Shown piece after piece: positions 7,439-14,398 of a stretch of 14,571 bases of DNA. The notes under the pieces were generated by a model, which was not told the DNA's origin, made no database searches, and saw only the letters and a list, made by a program, of their open reading frames with translations. This DNA is from JBEKHI01 sp050012355 (lineage in GTDB: Bacteria; Actinomycetota; Actinomycetes; Streptosporangiales; Streptosporangiaceae): the NCBI GenBank assembly GCA_050012355.1, contig JBEKHI010000203.1, positions 1 through 14,571 on the forward strand. The letters are read 5' to 3'. Each line of letters begins with the position of its first letter. Positions within the stretch are counted from its first letter, which is position 1. Made by a program: the position numbers and the translations under genes.

Positions 7439-8218
7439 ATGTGGAAGATAGCGGGAGCCTCAGTCCCCGGGACTAGCCATGTGGCGTCGGGGCGGCCGTG
7501 CGAGGACGCCTCCGGATGGTCCTCAGCTGACGGGCTGACCTGCCTGGTAGTGGCGGACGGGGCGGGGTCTCGTCCGTTGTCCGGCCAGGGTTCGGCGCTG
7601 GCAGTGCAGAGCGTGCTAACCGCCGTGGCACAAGCTGGCACGCCCGGCGGCGGAGATCCGGTTGCCTGGGTCCGCGCCATCCTGGCTAGCGCCCATGCCG
7701 CTCTCAGCGAGTTCGCTGCCGGGCAAAACAGGGACCTGGGTGACTACGCGACCACCCTCGCTGTGGTCGTGCTGATGGCGGAGGGGGCATGCGTCGGGCA
7801 GATCGGCGACACCATCGTCGTGGTGCGCCGGGACGGAGCTTACGAGACCGTGGCACCCGCGCGGCGCGGCGAGTACGTGAACGAGACCGTTTTCGTCACG
7901 GACGGCCGAGGAGTGGCCGACGCCCGGATCACGGTACTGCCCGCCAGCACGCTAGACGCGGTGTTCCTGGCGACCGACGGGCTGCGCTTCAAGATCCTCG
8001 CCGATTTGGCGGCGACAGCCCCGTTCCCGCCCTTTTTCGATGACCTTGCGGCTTACCTGGGGTCTCCGGATGCCTCAGCGGATGCCATCGGGAGATTCCT
8101 GTCGGGGCTTACCGATGATCAGACCGGGGATGACAAGACCCTAGTCGGGGCCGTGCGCGGCCCTGGGAGATCGATCGCCGGGACGCCGTCGGCCAGTCCG
8201 GCCGCAGCGGGTCAGTGA
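7439..8218 (+). CDS. PP2C-family Ser/Thr protein phosphatase (TerY-P triad type)
   Basis: A 259-residue cytoplasmic metal-dependent phosphatase of the compact PP2C type (PF13672-like). Motifs are CEDA at 21-24, the metal site VVADGAGSR (37-45, Asp40), GDYATTL (101-107), a core strand VGQIGDT (119-125), ATDGL (178-182, Asp180) and the C-terminal DDKTL (231-235). It probably removes phosphates placed by the adjacent kinase, with the vWA protein as substrate or adaptor. This differs from the SpoIIE-type phosphatase in the hybrid kinase. AGGG, nine bases upstream of the ATG, is a plausible ribosome site. Its TGA overlaps the GTG of the kinase by four bases (GTGA), so the two are translationally coupled. 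The tail after residue 240 is Ala/Pro-rich and probably disordered. Confidence 0.9.
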   Translation: MWKIAGASVPGTSHVASGRPCEDASGWSSADGLTCLVVADGAGSRPLSGQGSALAVQSVLTAVAQAGTPGGGDPVAWVRAILASAHAALSEFAAGQNRDLGDYATTLAVVVLMAEGACVGQIGDTIVVVRRDGAYETVAPARRGEYVNETVFVTDGRGVADARITVLPASTLDAVFLATDGLRFKILADLAATAPFPPFFDDLAAYLGSPDASADAIGRFLSGLTDDQTGDDKTLVGAVRGPGRSIAGTPSASPAAAGQ

Positions 8219-10428
8219 CGCTACAACTCGGCTCGGGCGCTGCGTTGATCGCCGGGCCGCGGCTAGCCGCCGGCGGGCAGGGCGAGGTATACGCCCTTGC
8301 GTCTCCGGAGGGCCATGTCTTCAAGAAATACTTTCCCCGTGAGCTGGACAAGGATCCTGAACTGGAGCCGCGGCTGCTGAGCATGGTGTCAGGACCGCCG
8401 GGCGGCTGGCGGGAGTCCACCGGCCATATCAATATGGCCTGGCCCACCGATGTCGTGTATGAAGGCGGCCGGTTCGCCGGGTTCATCATGCCGGTCATCG
8501 ATATGGCCAGCACCGTCGGCATCCACCGGATCACCAATCCCTCTGACCGCCGCCGCGTGGACCCAGGGCGGGCCGGGGCCTGGATGGCCGGCTTCACCTG
8601 GCGGTACCTGGTCCGAACGGCGGCCAACCTGGTACAGGTAACGCACGCGATGCACGTCGCGGGTACGGTGATCGGCGATTTCAACGACGCCAACGTCCGG
8701 GTGAGCCGGGACGCCCTCGTTACCCTGCTGGACTGCGACTCGATGCAGATAAGGGATGTGACCACGGGGGAGATGTACTTGTGCCGGGTGGGCCGACCGG
8801 AATACACAGCCCCTGAACTGCTCCATGAGGACTGGAGCGTCGTGCCGCGTGAGCCGTCCAGTGACATTTTCGCCATGTCCATACACCTCTACGCGCTGCT
8901 TCTGGAGGGTGAGCATCCGTTCCGCGGCGTGTGGGACTGGGAAGGTGAGAAGCCCAGCGTGACTGAGCTAGCGACCCGGGGCATCTGGGCCTATCTGGAG
9001 GGTGGTCCGCTGATCCCGCGGCCCCACGCGATCGGACTTGACCTGCTGCCCCCGGACATCAGGCGGCTATTCCGAACCTCGTTTGAGCATGGCTCCTACA
9101 GTCCGCAGCACCGGCCAGGGGCGGACGAGTGGCACCAAGCGCTCCGGGACCTAGAGGGTGATCTGCGCACCTGTGCCGTCGACTCGTCTCATATGTACCC
9201 GGGCTTCCATGGCAGGGTGTGCCCCTGGTGTGAGCACGCCCGCCGGGTACCGCCCCAGCCGGCAGCGGCACCGCAGCCCAGCATCCCGCCACCGCCGTCG
9301 GCACATCCCGCACCGCCCCCGCAGCAGCCGGCGCAGTCCCGCCCGCTGGCCGCCCGGATGGGACAGTCGGCCGCTCGGATGGGACAGCCGGCCGTCCGGA
9401 TGGGAGGACAGCCGGGTGCCCGGATCTCGAGTCCGCTGCAACAGCACCCAGGCACCGCCCTGGGCAGCATGCGGGCCCACCACCCGGCCGGGACGCAGCC
9501 ACCCGCCCCGCGGCCGCCCGGCCGTCCGCAGCCACCCGAGCCACCCGGCCATCCGCAGCCCCCCGGCCCTCCGGGTCGTCATGGCCATCCGTGCGGCGTG
9601 CCGCGGGTACCGCCTGCCCCGCCGCGATCCTGGCAGGAGCATTGGTCCGGGCACACCCAGCTGCTGACGCTCCATACCGCAGACGACCACAGCGCGATCT
9701 ACTTCGACGCTGACGTCGACCCCCGCCAGGCCAGCTGGATCCCCGGATTCATCAGCCGAGGCTGGGAGTATGTCAAGGCGACCTACGGCGACGGATTCGG
9801 CCCTGATCCGCGGCTGTTTTCCATCCATCATGCAGGACGCCACCCGGGCGGGCGTATGGGTTCTTACCGCGACCCCGGCTATGACCACCGGAACGTCATA
9901 GACCTGGGAGCAGGCCCCTGGCGGGAGACTGACGAATTCTCCCGCGATCAGCCCTTCCGCGAGATCGCGCATCTAGTGGAGTTCGCGAGTAACGGCACGC
10001 ACGGTTCGCCGGCCGCCCACATCTGGGGTGGAACTGGCTGGACAGATATCTTTGCCTACGACCTCTATGTGGCCCTCGGTCTTAATGCTGATGCCCAACG
10101 CTGCTACCGGGCGTTCACGGTCGGTCATGTCAGTGGATTTCCGCGGGCTGGCACGTGGTGGTTTCGTGACTGGTTCTATCCGCTGTGGCGCGATTGCGGC
10201 GGGAGTGCGGTGCTGGCGAGATTTTTCTCGCTACTGGCGAATTATTTCCCGCAAAGCGAAGACCGGCGTTACGCCCGCAACATGACATGGGGTGAGTACA
10301 TCCATTTCACAAGCGGTGCCGCCAGCGGCGACATGCGCGGTCAGGCTGCCCGCGCCTTCGGGTGGCACCCCGGATGGGACGATGAGCTCGACCGGGCGCG
10401 TCAGGACTTCCCGGCCGTACGGTACTGA
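8215..10428 (+). CDS. Atypical Ser/Thr kinase with Zn motif, Pro-rich linker and metallopeptidase-like C-terminus
   Basis: A 737-residue protein. Residues 10-310 form the atypical kinase domain seen in TerY-P triads: Gly-loop AAGGQGEVY (18-26), Lys37/Lys38, a catalytic loop GDFNDANV (154-161) in which Asp155 and Asn160 are kept but the usual Lys is Asn157, DCDS (173-176) replacing DFG, and TAPELL (198-203). A Cys320-His326-Cys336-Cys339 cluster (CPWC) suggests a Zn ribbon. Residues 345-475 are a Pro-rich, probably disordered linker with RMGQ repeats. Residues about 478-737 resemble a secreted-type metallopeptidase fold: FREIAHLVEF (581-590) aligns with HExxH but starts with Arg582. Related triad kinases often end in helix-hairpin-helix domains, which are absent here. 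No signal peptide is seen. The GTG start overlaps the phosphatase stop. Confidence 0.87.
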   Translation: MTLQLGSGAALIAGPRLAAGGQGEVYALASPEGHVFKKYFPRELDKDPELEPRLLSMVSGPPGGWRESTGHINMAWPTDVVYEGGRFAGFIMPVIDMASTVGIHRITNPSDRRRVDPGRAGAWMAGFTWRYLVRTAANLVQVTHAMHVAGTVIGDFNDANVRVSRDALVTLLDCDSMQIRDVTTGEMYLCRVGRPEYTAPELLHEDWSVVPREPSSDIFAMSIHLYALLLEGEHPFRGVWDWEGEKPSVTELATRGIWAYLEGGPLIPRPHAIGLDLLPPDIRRLFRTSFEHGSYSPQHRPGADEWHQALRDLEGDLRTCAVDSSHMYPGFHGRVCPWCEHARRVPPQPAAAPQPSIPPPPSAHPAPPPQQPAQSRPLAARMGQSAARMGQPAVRMGGQPGARISSPLQQHPGTALGSMRAHHPAGTQPPAPRPPGRPQPPEPPGHPQPPGPPGRHGHPCGVPRVPPAPPRSWQEHWSGHTQLLTLHTADDHSAIYFDADVDPRQASWIPGFISRGWEYVKATYGDGFGPDPRLFSIHHAGRHPGGRMGSYRDPGYDHRNVIDLGAGPWRETDEFSRDQPFREIAHLVEFASNGTHGSPAAHIWGGTGWTDIFAYDLYVALGLNADAQRCYRAFTVGHVSGFPRAGTWWFRDWFYPLWRDCGGSAVLARFFSLLANYFPQSEDRRYARNMTWGEYIHFTSGAASGDMRGQAARAFGWHPGWDDELDRARQDFPAVRY
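9348..9413 (+). repeat. 21-base tandem repeat, about three units, inside the kinase linker
   Basis: Units begin at 9348, 9369 and 9390. The first two are 21 bases and differ at 2 positions. The third carries a 3-base insertion. They encode successive AARMGQS, AARMGQP and AVRMGGQP segments. Because the period is in frame, copy-number change would alter linker length without breaking the protein. Confidence 0.75.
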
Positions 10429-10490
10429 AGTTCGCAGCTCGGCGTCGGTGAACGTGGTTGACATGGCATCGGCGTCTCGTGCCGCGCTGC

Positions 10491-10535
10491 CCTGGCTCAC
10501 CGGAGTTGAACAGCGTAAACGGCCGATAACCCGCC
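10491..10535. repeat. 45-base direct repeat, copy 2
   Basis: Second copy of the repeat at 6533-6577. It starts 63 bases after the kinase stop and ends 107 bases before the phosphoesterase ATG. Differences from copy 1 are at 10494, 10522 and 10523; the last two are the centre of the internal dyad. Flanking bases on both sides show no extended similarity. Confidence 0.9.
10515..10530. promoter_or_regulatory. Imperfect palindrome in repeat copy 2, candidate operator
   Basis: GTAAACGGCCGATAAC has the same 12-of-16 symmetry as copy 1, with centre CGGCCG instead of CGTACG. It lies upstream of the metallophosphoesterase gene, which would therefore share a regulator with the vWA operon. The function is inferred from symmetry and position only. 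Confidence 0.38.
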
Positions 10536-10642
10536 CGGTTCGTCCCGGGGCCGCGGATGTTGAGATGATGGCCGGGCACGTATCGTGATGGACGTTGGCC
10601 GCTCGGACGCCTCATGAGCGACACCTCTTGAGCAAAGGAAGC

Positions 10643-11425
10643 ATGCTCGTAACGATGCTCGACCGAATCGCTGTCATCTCAGACGTCCACGGTAACGTCT
10701 CCGCTCTCCGGGCGGTGCTCGCGGACATCGAAGCCCGGGGAATCACCCGCGTCGTTAATCTCGGCGATGTGATCGGCAAGGGCCCGCGAGGATCCGAAGC
10801 AGTGCAGCTGACCCGCGAGGCGTGTGAGGTCACCGTGCGCGGCAACTGGGACGCCTTCATCGCCGACAGCGCGGTCAGCCTGTCCCGGGTCGGTCAGTGG
10901 ACTCGCGACGAGCTGTCCGATGCTGACCTGGCCTGGCTGGCGTCGCTGCCCTCCACCTGGGAGTTCCTTGTCAGCGGCCGCCGGGTCCGCCTGTTCCACG
11001 CCTCGCAGACCAGCGAGTTCGTCCGGGTCTACGCCCGCCACTCCGGCGAGGAGTTCCGCGGCATGTTCACCAACACCGAGTTCACCGGAGCGTTCCAGGC
11101 CGGTCACGCCTCCGAGGACGGCACGGTTCCGAACGTCGTCGGCTACGGCGACATTCACCGCTCGTACCTGAAAGCAGACAAGGGACTGACGCTGTTCAAC
11201 GTCGGCAGCACCGGCAATCACCTGGACGCGCCGTCCGCGCCTTACGTCATCCTGGAGGGCGTCGTCGGCTCACCAGAGCCAGCACCGTTCTCGGTGAACT
11301 TCGCCCGCGTGGCCTACGACATCCAGGCCGAGATCTCCGTGGCCCGCGAGCTCGGCATGCCCGAGGCCGACGCCTACGCCCGCGAACTGCTCGACGGCAT
11401 CTACCGCGGCTTGGCGGCCGGCTGA
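10643..11425 (+). CDS. Calcineurin-like metallophosphoesterase (YfcE/PF12850 type)
   Basis: A 260-residue cytoplasmic phosphoesterase of the two-metal fold. Motifs: SDVHGN (13-18; Asp14, His16), GDVIGKGP (41-48; Asp42), GNWD (67-70; Asn68), LFHAS (117-121; His119) and the late motif GYGDIHRSY (167-175). The last is normally GHxH, so Asp170 replaces a usual His ligand while His172 remains. NVGSTGN follows at 186-192. Substrates in this family range from phosphodiesters to nucleotide-derived signals, and none can be chosen. ATG 10643 is preferred because AAAGGAA lies just upstream, though its spacing is short. ATG 10655 is an alternative, and a TTG at 10595 keeps the frame open further upstream. 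It follows repeat copy 2 and ends before a hairpin. Confidence 0.85.
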   Translation: MLVTMLDRIAVISDVHGNVSALRAVLADIEARGITRVVNLGDVIGKGPRGSEAVQLTREACEVTVRGNWDAFIADSAVSLSRVGQWTRDELSDADLAWLASLPSTWEFLVSGRRVRLFHASQTSEFVRVYARHSGEEFRGMFTNTEFTGAFQAGHASEDGTVPNVVGYGDIHRSYLKADKGLTLFNVGSTGNHLDAPSAPYVILEGVVGSPEPAPFSVNFARVAYDIQAEISVARELGMPEADAYARELLDGIYRGLAAG

Positions 11426-11457
11426 ACTATACCGGGCTCTGTGGTGCTGGAGTGGGC

Positions 11458-11472
11458 AGAGTCGAGGACTCT
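11458..11472 (+). terminator. Compact hairpin between convergent genes, likely terminator
   Basis: AGAGTC (11458-11463) and GACTCT (11467-11472) form a perfect 6-bp stem with a 3-base loop, 33 bases after the phosphoesterase stop and facing the convergent small membrane-protein gene. An alternative longer stem pairs GGCTCTG (11435-11441) with CAGAGTC (11457-11463). No strong T-tract follows. Confidence 0.42.
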
Positions 11473-11544
11473 AGGGGCCATAGAGGCGTACGTGCGGGCA
11501 CGGTCAGCCGTGGACCGGGTAAGTCCGCATTGCGGCGACCGCGT

Positions 11545-11712
11545 TTACGGACGCTTCAGGAATCTCAGATAGAAGGCCGCGAACACCAGGACAATTCCGA
11601 CGTTTACCAGAAGCCGCGCCCAGAACTGGTGCCTGAAGAGCAGGACGTCCACGCCGACCACTACGGCTACCAGCGCGAGCACGTAAAGCACGATGACTGC
11701 CTGTCTCCCCAT
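11545..11712 (-). CDS. Small two-helix membrane protein, 55 residues
   Basis: Read on the minus strand from ATG 11712 to TAA 11545-11547, this encodes 55 residues. Two hydrophobic segments are clear: VIVLYVLALVAVVVGVDVLL (6-25) and LLVNVGIVLVFAAFYL (34-49). A basic loop (RHQFWAR, 27-33) and a basic tail (RFLKRP) separate and close them, so both ends probably face the cytoplasm. The pattern resembles small conserved actinobacterial membrane proteins of unknown function. It lies 86 bases downstream of the response regulator on the same strand and may be the last gene of that operon, perhaps a small accessory of the membrane kinase. The ribosome site is weak (GAACGAGACG before the ATG), and an in-frame stop lies just upstream, so no earlier start is possible. 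Confidence 0.72.
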   Translation of the reverse strand: MGRQAVIVLYVLALVAVVVGVDVLLFRHQFWARLLVNVGIVLVFAAFYLRFLKRP

Positions 11713-11724
11713 CGTCTCGTTCTA

Positions 11725-11787
11725 CTATGCGCGCCGGAGCGAAGCAAGAACGACACCACCAGCCATGATGAATGTCATCGCGCGCAT
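11725..11787 (-). CDS. Possible 20-residue hydrophobic mini-ORF
   Basis: From ATG 11787 to TAG 11725-11727 the minus strand encodes MRAMTFIMAGGVVLASLRRA, a short hydrophobic peptide with basic ends. It begins 11 bases after the response-regulator stop and ends 12 bases before the small membrane-protein start, and AGGCGG lies just upstream. This tight spacing is gene-like. The peptide could instead be a translational coupler or chance. Confidence 0.25.
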   Translation of the reverse strand: MRAMTFIMAGGVVLASLRRA

Positions 11788-11798
11788 CACCGCCTGAC

Positions 11799-12449
11799 TC
11801 ACTGCCGTACGATCCCGGCGTCGTGGGCGAGCAGTCCTGCCTGGGTCCGGTTGGCGCAGCCGAGCTTGACGAGCATGCGCGACACGTATCCCTTGACCGT
11901 CGCCTCGGACAGGTACAGCCGGCTCGCTATCTGGGCATTCGACAGTCCCTCACCGAGGCAGCCGAGCACCTCGGCCTCCCGTTCGGTCAGCGTGCCGACG
12001 AGCTTGCGGGCGTGCTCGCGGGCCGGCTGGCTGTCGGTGGACGCGGCGATCAGGCGCCGCGCAGCAGCCGGGGACAGCACGGTATGCCCGTCCGCCGCTA
12101 CCCGCACCAGCCCGATCAGATCTGTCGGCGGCGTCGACTTGAGGAGGAACCCGGCCGCCCCGGCGCGCAGCGCACGGAGCACGTACTGGTCCGCATCGAA
12201 GGTGGTCAGCACGACCACGGCGGGCGGGTCGGCAAGCTTGCCGATCTGCCCGATCGCGGTGATGCCGTCCATGCCGGGCATGCGCAGGTCCATGAGCACT
12301 AGGTCGGGTCGGCTGCGGACGACGGCCTCGACCCCGGCCGCTCCGTCGTGCGCCTCGTCCACGACCTCGATGTCACCGGACGAGCCGAGGATCGTGCGCA
12401 GGTGCGCGCAGACCATTGGCTCGTCGTCGACGACCACTACCCGGATCAT
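11799..12449 (-). CDS. NarL/FixJ-family response regulator (LuxR-type HTH)
   Basis: A 216-residue two-component regulator. The receiver domain (1-120) has Asp8/Asp9, phospho-acceptor Asp54 (LMDLRMPGMDG), Thr82 and Lys104. The LuxR-type helix-turn-helix spans about 152-210, with TEREAEVLGCLGEGLSNAQI at 155-174 and a recognition-helix region SEATVKGYVSRML (181-193). All key residues are intact, so it should act as a phosphorylation-dependent DNA-binding regulator. Its ATG overlaps the stop codon of the upstream histidine kinase by four bases (ATGA), and AGGAG (12456-12460 on the complement) lies six bases upstream inside the kinase gene. Together they form a cognate pair. The divergent YceI-ABC operon is a natural candidate target, by analogy with other actinobacterial kinase-regulator-transporter loci. 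Confidence 0.93.
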   Translation of the reverse strand: MIRVVVVDDEPMVCAHLRTILGSSGDIEVVDEAHDGAAGVEAVVRSRPDLVLMDLRMPGMDGITAIGQIGKLADPPAVVVLTTFDADQYVLRALRAGAAGFLLKSTPPTDLIGLVRVAADGHTVLSPAAARRLIAASTDSQPAREHARKLVGTLTEREAEVLGCLGEGLSNAQIASRLYLSEATVKGYVSRMLVKLGCANRTQAGLLAHDAGIVRQ

Positions 12450-13687
12450 GCCGATCTCCTGGCAGGCTCGTGCTGCTCCGCCCTGTCGGTGTGCTCGATC
12501 GGCTCAGCTGTCGGGACGTACGCGGGCAACACGGCCTCTAGCCGGAACCCGCCGTCCGGCGTTGGCCCAGCCCGCAACGTGCCGTGCATCAGCTCGATGC
12601 GCTGGCGCAGACCGACAATGCCAAAGCCGGATCCGGTGCCGCTCAGCTCGCTGCCCGTGTCTCGCGTGGCCACCCCGTTGCTGACGACGACCCTGACCTG
12701 CGTCTCGCGGTAGCCGATCTGGACGAGCACGCGCGCGCCCGGCGCGTGCTTGCGGGCGTTGGTGAGCGCCTCGCGCACTATCCGGTACGTCGTGCGGCCC
12801 ACGACCGGTGAGGCGAGCGCGGGTTCGCCGTCCTCGGCTAGCTCGGCCGGGGTGCCGGCGGCTGTGGACTCGGCGATCAGCGCGGGCAGCCCCGAGGTTG
12901 ACGGCGTCTGATCGCGATCGGGATCGGTCCGCAGGATGCCGACCAGATCCCGCAACTCATCCAGCGCCTGGCAGCCCGCTGCGCGCAGTTCTTCCGCGGC
13001 CTGCTTGGTCGCTTCGTCCTTTGCGGTGATGCCGAGCGCGCCTGCCTGCAGCACCATCAGGCTGACCCGGTGGGTCACGACGTCGTGCATTTCGCCCGCG
13101 AGCCGGGCCCGCTCCTCGGCCCTGGCCTGCTCTGCGAGCAGGTAACGCTCCTGCTCGGCGCGTTCTGCCCGGTCGCGCAGACCCTGCAGGACCTCGTGCC
13201 GCGCCGTGAAGTAAAGCGCGAGCAGCGGCCCGACCGCGGTCCTCAGCACGCCAGTCGTGATGACGGAGGTGGACGGCTCCCAGACCCTGGCCACGATCAT
13301 CGTCAGCATGCCGACGGCCGCGAACGCCGCGCGCCGGTCCCTGCGGTAGTAGAACGGCCCGTACGCAGCGAGGACGGTTCCGTAGGGCGCCCACACGGTC
13401 CCGGCATTTTCCGGTGTGATCAGGCCAGCAGGCGAGATGAGCAGGGAAATGACCAGTGTGAACCCGCCAAGGACCGCGATGACGAGCATTGGCGCCCGCC
13501 GGCGGAAGACGAGCGAGGCGTTGGCCAGCCCTTGAACGGCCAGCATGGCCCAGACCAGCGTGCTGGGGTGGGCAGGCCACCAGGACGCCCCGGCGAGCGT
13601 GGCGGCGGTGTCGAGCAGGACAAAAAAGGCAGCGAGGAGCACATCCAGCGCCAGGCGGTTCTGCCGCGCATACATTCGAAGCCCCAT
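12446..13687 (-). CDS. Membrane sensor histidine kinase, HisKA_3 (DesK/NarX-like)
   Basis: From ATG 13687 the product is 413 residues. About six hydrophobic segments fill the first 160 residues, with almost no extracellular loop, suggesting sensing within or at the membrane. A coiled coil rich in Glu, Arg and Ala leads into the dimerisation helix, whose EMHDVVTHRVSLMVLQAG contains the phospho-acceptor His201. The ATPase domain has an N-box EALTNARKHA (Asn310) and the glycine motif GSGFGIVGLRQR (352-363). The equivalent of the usual DNG motif reads SNG. The frame stays open upstream to a GTG at 13861, with other in-frame ATGs at 13768 and 13786. That extra stretch overlaps the divergent YceI start and no start has a strong ribosome site, so the start is uncertain. 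Coupled by overlap to the regulator at 12449. Confidence 0.88.
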   Translation of the reverse strand: MGLRMYARQNRLALDVLLAAFFVLLDTAATLAGASWWPAHPSTLVWAMLAVQGLANASLVFRRRAPMLVIAVLGGFTLVISLLISPAGLITPENAGTVWAPYGTVLAAYGPFYYRRDRRAAFAAVGMLTMIVARVWEPSTSVITTGVLRTAVGPLLALYFTARHEVLQGLRDRAERAEQERYLLAEQARAEERARLAGEMHDVVTHRVSLMVLQAGALGITAKDEATKQAAEELRAAGCQALDELRDLVGILRTDPDRDQTPSTSGLPALIAESTAAGTPAELAEDGEPALASPVVGRTTYRIVREALTNARKHAPGARVLVQIGYRETQVRVVVSNGVATRDTGSELSGTGSGFGIVGLRQRIELMHGTLRAGPTPDGGFRLEAVLPAYVPTAEPIEHTDRAEQHEPARRSA

Positions 13688-13855
13688 GTCGTTCAGGCTA
13701 TGCCATCGCGCCCCGGCCACCCCTGCTGGCACTACCATCGGCCCGGCAGGACCATACGAAAGTTGCATGCCACCGCCGGAGGCCATCCCTTCGTAGGGGC
13801 AGGGCCATACTGGCTGCTCTGCCGGGTGGCACCCGCGGCGGCGTGCAATGGGGAC

Positions 13856-14398
13856 ATGCACACAGAATCACAGATCACGCAAGCACCTCCACTGGGCCGC
13901 TATGAGATCGATGTCAGCCGGTCGACGGTGAAATTCCGCACCCGGCACATGTTCGGGCTCGCTCCCGTCCGCGGCACGTTCGCGATCCGGTCCGGCTCGG
14001 CGGACATCGCCGAGCCGCTGGCCGATTCGGCCATTCACGCCGAGATCGACACGGCGAGCTTCAGAACCCGGAACCCGCTGCGTAACCGGAACGTGCTGTC
14101 GGCCCGATTCCTGGACGCGGCCCGGTTCCCTGTCATTTCTTTCCGGAGCGGGCTTGTCTCCGCGGACGGCAGGACGGTCCGCGGGACGCTCACCGTGGGC
14201 GAGGTCTCCAGGCCGGTCAGCTTGTCGATCGGCCAGGTGACCACGGCCGGGCAGTCATTCACCGCCAGCGCCACCGTCCGCGTCGACCGGACCGAGTTCG
14301 GCGTGACGGCGATGCCAGGGCTGGCCGGGCGGTATCTCGACCTGACGGTGGAGGTCCGGTGCGCACGGAGCCACCTAGGAGGGACGGCTCATGCCTAA
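13856..14398 (+). CDS. YceI-family lipid-binding-type protein
   Basis: A 180-residue YceI-domain protein. Family motifs: YEIDVSRSTVKFRTRHMFGL (16-35), VRGTF (38-42), FLDAARFPVISF (85-96) and GTLTVGEVSRPVSLSI (110-125). YceI proteins form lipocalin-like barrels that bind long isoprenoid or fatty-amide lipids. Enterobacterial members are periplasmic, but no signal peptide is seen here, as in many actinobacterial members, so a cytoplasmic site is likely. The start at ATG 13856 places the barrel's first strand at the usual position. GGGG just before it is very close to the ATG and gives weak support. The 3' end overlaps the ABC ATPase start by eight bases, and the gene diverges from the histidine kinase. 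Confidence 0.9.
   Translation: MHTESQITQAPPLGRYEIDVSRSTVKFRTRHMFGLAPVRGTFAIRSGSADIAEPLADSAIHAEIDTASFRTRNPLRNRNVLSARFLDAARFPVISFRSGLVSADGRTVRGTLTVGEVSRPVSLSIGQVTTAGQSFTASATVRVDRTEFGVTAMPGLAGRYLDLTVEVRCARSHLGGTAHA
14377..14382 (+). promoter_or_regulatory. Strong ribosome binding site for the ABC ATPase
   Basis: AGGAGG lies eight bases before ATG 14391, inside the 3' end of the YceI gene. This fixes the ATPase start despite the overlap and supports translational coupling. Confidence 0.85.

Noticed and set aside
10458..10486. TTGACA at 10458-10463 as a -35 box upstream of repeat copy 2
   Set aside because: The sequence at the expected -10 distance is GC-rich (GCCGCG), so no promoter is supported.
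6533..10535. CRISPR or transposon-end interpretation of the 45-base repeats
   Set aside because: There are only two copies nearly 4 kb apart in direct orientation, with no array, no terminal inverted repeat and no transposase between them.
11452..12684. Long open frame of about 410 codons on the plus strand
   Set aside because: It runs antisense to the response regulator and histidine kinase, whose motifs are complete. Its product is Ser/Arg/Thr-rich with no motif, as expected for a mirror frame in high-GC DNA.
13070..13855. N-terminal extension of the YceI frame back to 13070
   Set aside because: The extension is antisense to the histidine kinase and has low-complexity composition. The YceI domain starts right after ATG 13856.
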